Shown here one piece after another: positions 63,733 to 64,000 of a stretch of 64,000 bases of DNA (positions are counted from its first letter, which is position 1; each line of letters opens with the position of its first letter). Under the pieces are notes generated by a model. That model ran no database searches, was not told where the DNA came from, and saw only the letters and a program-made list of their open reading frames with translations. This DNA comes from Desulfonatronospira thiodismutans ASO3-1 (GTDB lineage: Bacteria > Desulfobacterota > Desulfovibrionia > Desulfovibrionales > Desulfonatronovibrionaceae). Both the position numbers and the translations under genes were made by a program. The stretch lies in contig NZ_ACJN02000002.1 of assembly GCF_000174435.1 (NCBI RefSeq), positions 310,001 to 374,000 on the forward strand. The letters are read 5' to 3'.

Positions 63733-64000
63733 ATGAACACAGTAAAAGAAACCGCCCAGCAGGCCACTTTTGCCGGGGGATGCTTCTGGTGTCTGGAAGC
63801 TGACCTGGCCAAACTTGAAGGCGTGCTGGAGGTCGTATCCGGATATACCGGGGGACATACTGAAAACCCCACTTACGAGCAGGTCACTACCGGCCTCACC
63901 GGACATTTCGAGGCCGTACGGGTAAACTTTGATCCGGGCCTTATAAGCTACAACCAGCTTCTGGACGTATTCTGGAAATCCATCGACCCCATTGACCCCG
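63733..64000 (+). CDS. msrA: peptide methionine-S-sulfoxide reductase (start only)
   Basis: The first 89 residues of MsrA, which repairs oxidised methionine. The catalytic motif is [13 protein letters not shown] with C17 as the nucleophile, followed by [20 protein letters not shown] and [16 protein letters not shown] precedes the ATG. The gene runs off the right edge, so any fused MsrB domain cannot be seen. Confidence 0.95.
   Translation, partial: MNTVKETAQQATFAGGCFWCLEADLAKLEGVLEVVSGYTGGHTENPTYEQVTTGLTGHFEAVRVNFDPGLISYNQLLDVFWKSIDPIDP

Overview
The window looks like a chromosomal segment of a sulfate-reducing or sulfur-disproportionating deltaproteobacterium, most likely of the order Desulfovibrionales. 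The main marker is a DsrC protein with both C-terminal redox cysteines, supported by an NfnAB transhydrogenase, a B12-dependent (class II) ribonucleotide reductase, NikR and a 2-hydroxyacyl-CoA dehydratase/activase pair. The DNA is fairly GC-rich, so many long open frames lie antisense to real genes; these were left out. The genus cannot be fixed from the sequence alone.

Layout. 1-5 kb (minus): a partial ATP-grasp protein, malate synthase G, a metallo-beta-lactamase-fold protein and a RhlE-type helicase. 5-10 kb: a disordered protein ending in a lysozyme-like domain, then hflK-hflC, where HflC carries an extra beta-rich domain. 9.4-15.3 kb: an Mth938-like protein divergent from an acyl-ACP thioesterase, then the activase/dehydratase pair. 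15.3-21.2 kb (minus): nfnA-nfnB-ricT-metG and a membrane protein. 21.9-26.9 kb (minus): nikR-folE2-recA-alaS. 27.2-31.7 kb (minus): nrdJ-ftsE-ftsX and a methyltransferase. 31.7-40 kb: an HtpX-like protease, an alpha/beta hydrolase, ribonuclease J, an EF-G paralogue, and a ParB-like protein overlapping an SPL-like radical SAM protein. 40-43.8 kb (plus): tRNA-Leu, tig, clpP, clpX. 44-46.5 kb (minus): a NifU/IscU-like protein, an NFACT protein and dksA. 46.8-51 kb (plus): a DUF364 protein, tRNA-Gly, tRNA-Cys, then methyltransferase, YcaO-TPR and dsrC. 51-56.6 kb: a membrane TPR protein with a CCHC zinc knuckle, a glycosyltransferase, a UPF0280 protein and a divergent DnaA. 57.3-64 kb: a P-type ATPase, an EamA transporter, alr, moaA and the start of msrA.

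The most interesting signals are these. The methyltransferase/YcaO-TPR pair directly precedes dsrC and suggests an unknown post-translational modification linked to sulfur metabolism. The ParB-like/SPL-like radical SAM pair overlaps. HflC has a domain insertion. A Gag-like zinc knuckle sits in a bacterial membrane TPR protein. A DnaA has changed Walker A, Walker B and DNA-contact motifs. Two copies of a roughly 150-bp palindromic element with terminal inverted repeats lie 6.5 kb apart. A separate 41-bp repeat has a hairpin with a compensatory base change. Several intergenic regions also hold structured elements, notably upstream of ribonuclease J and of moaA.

No rRNA, CRISPR array, complete insertion sequence or prophage was seen.
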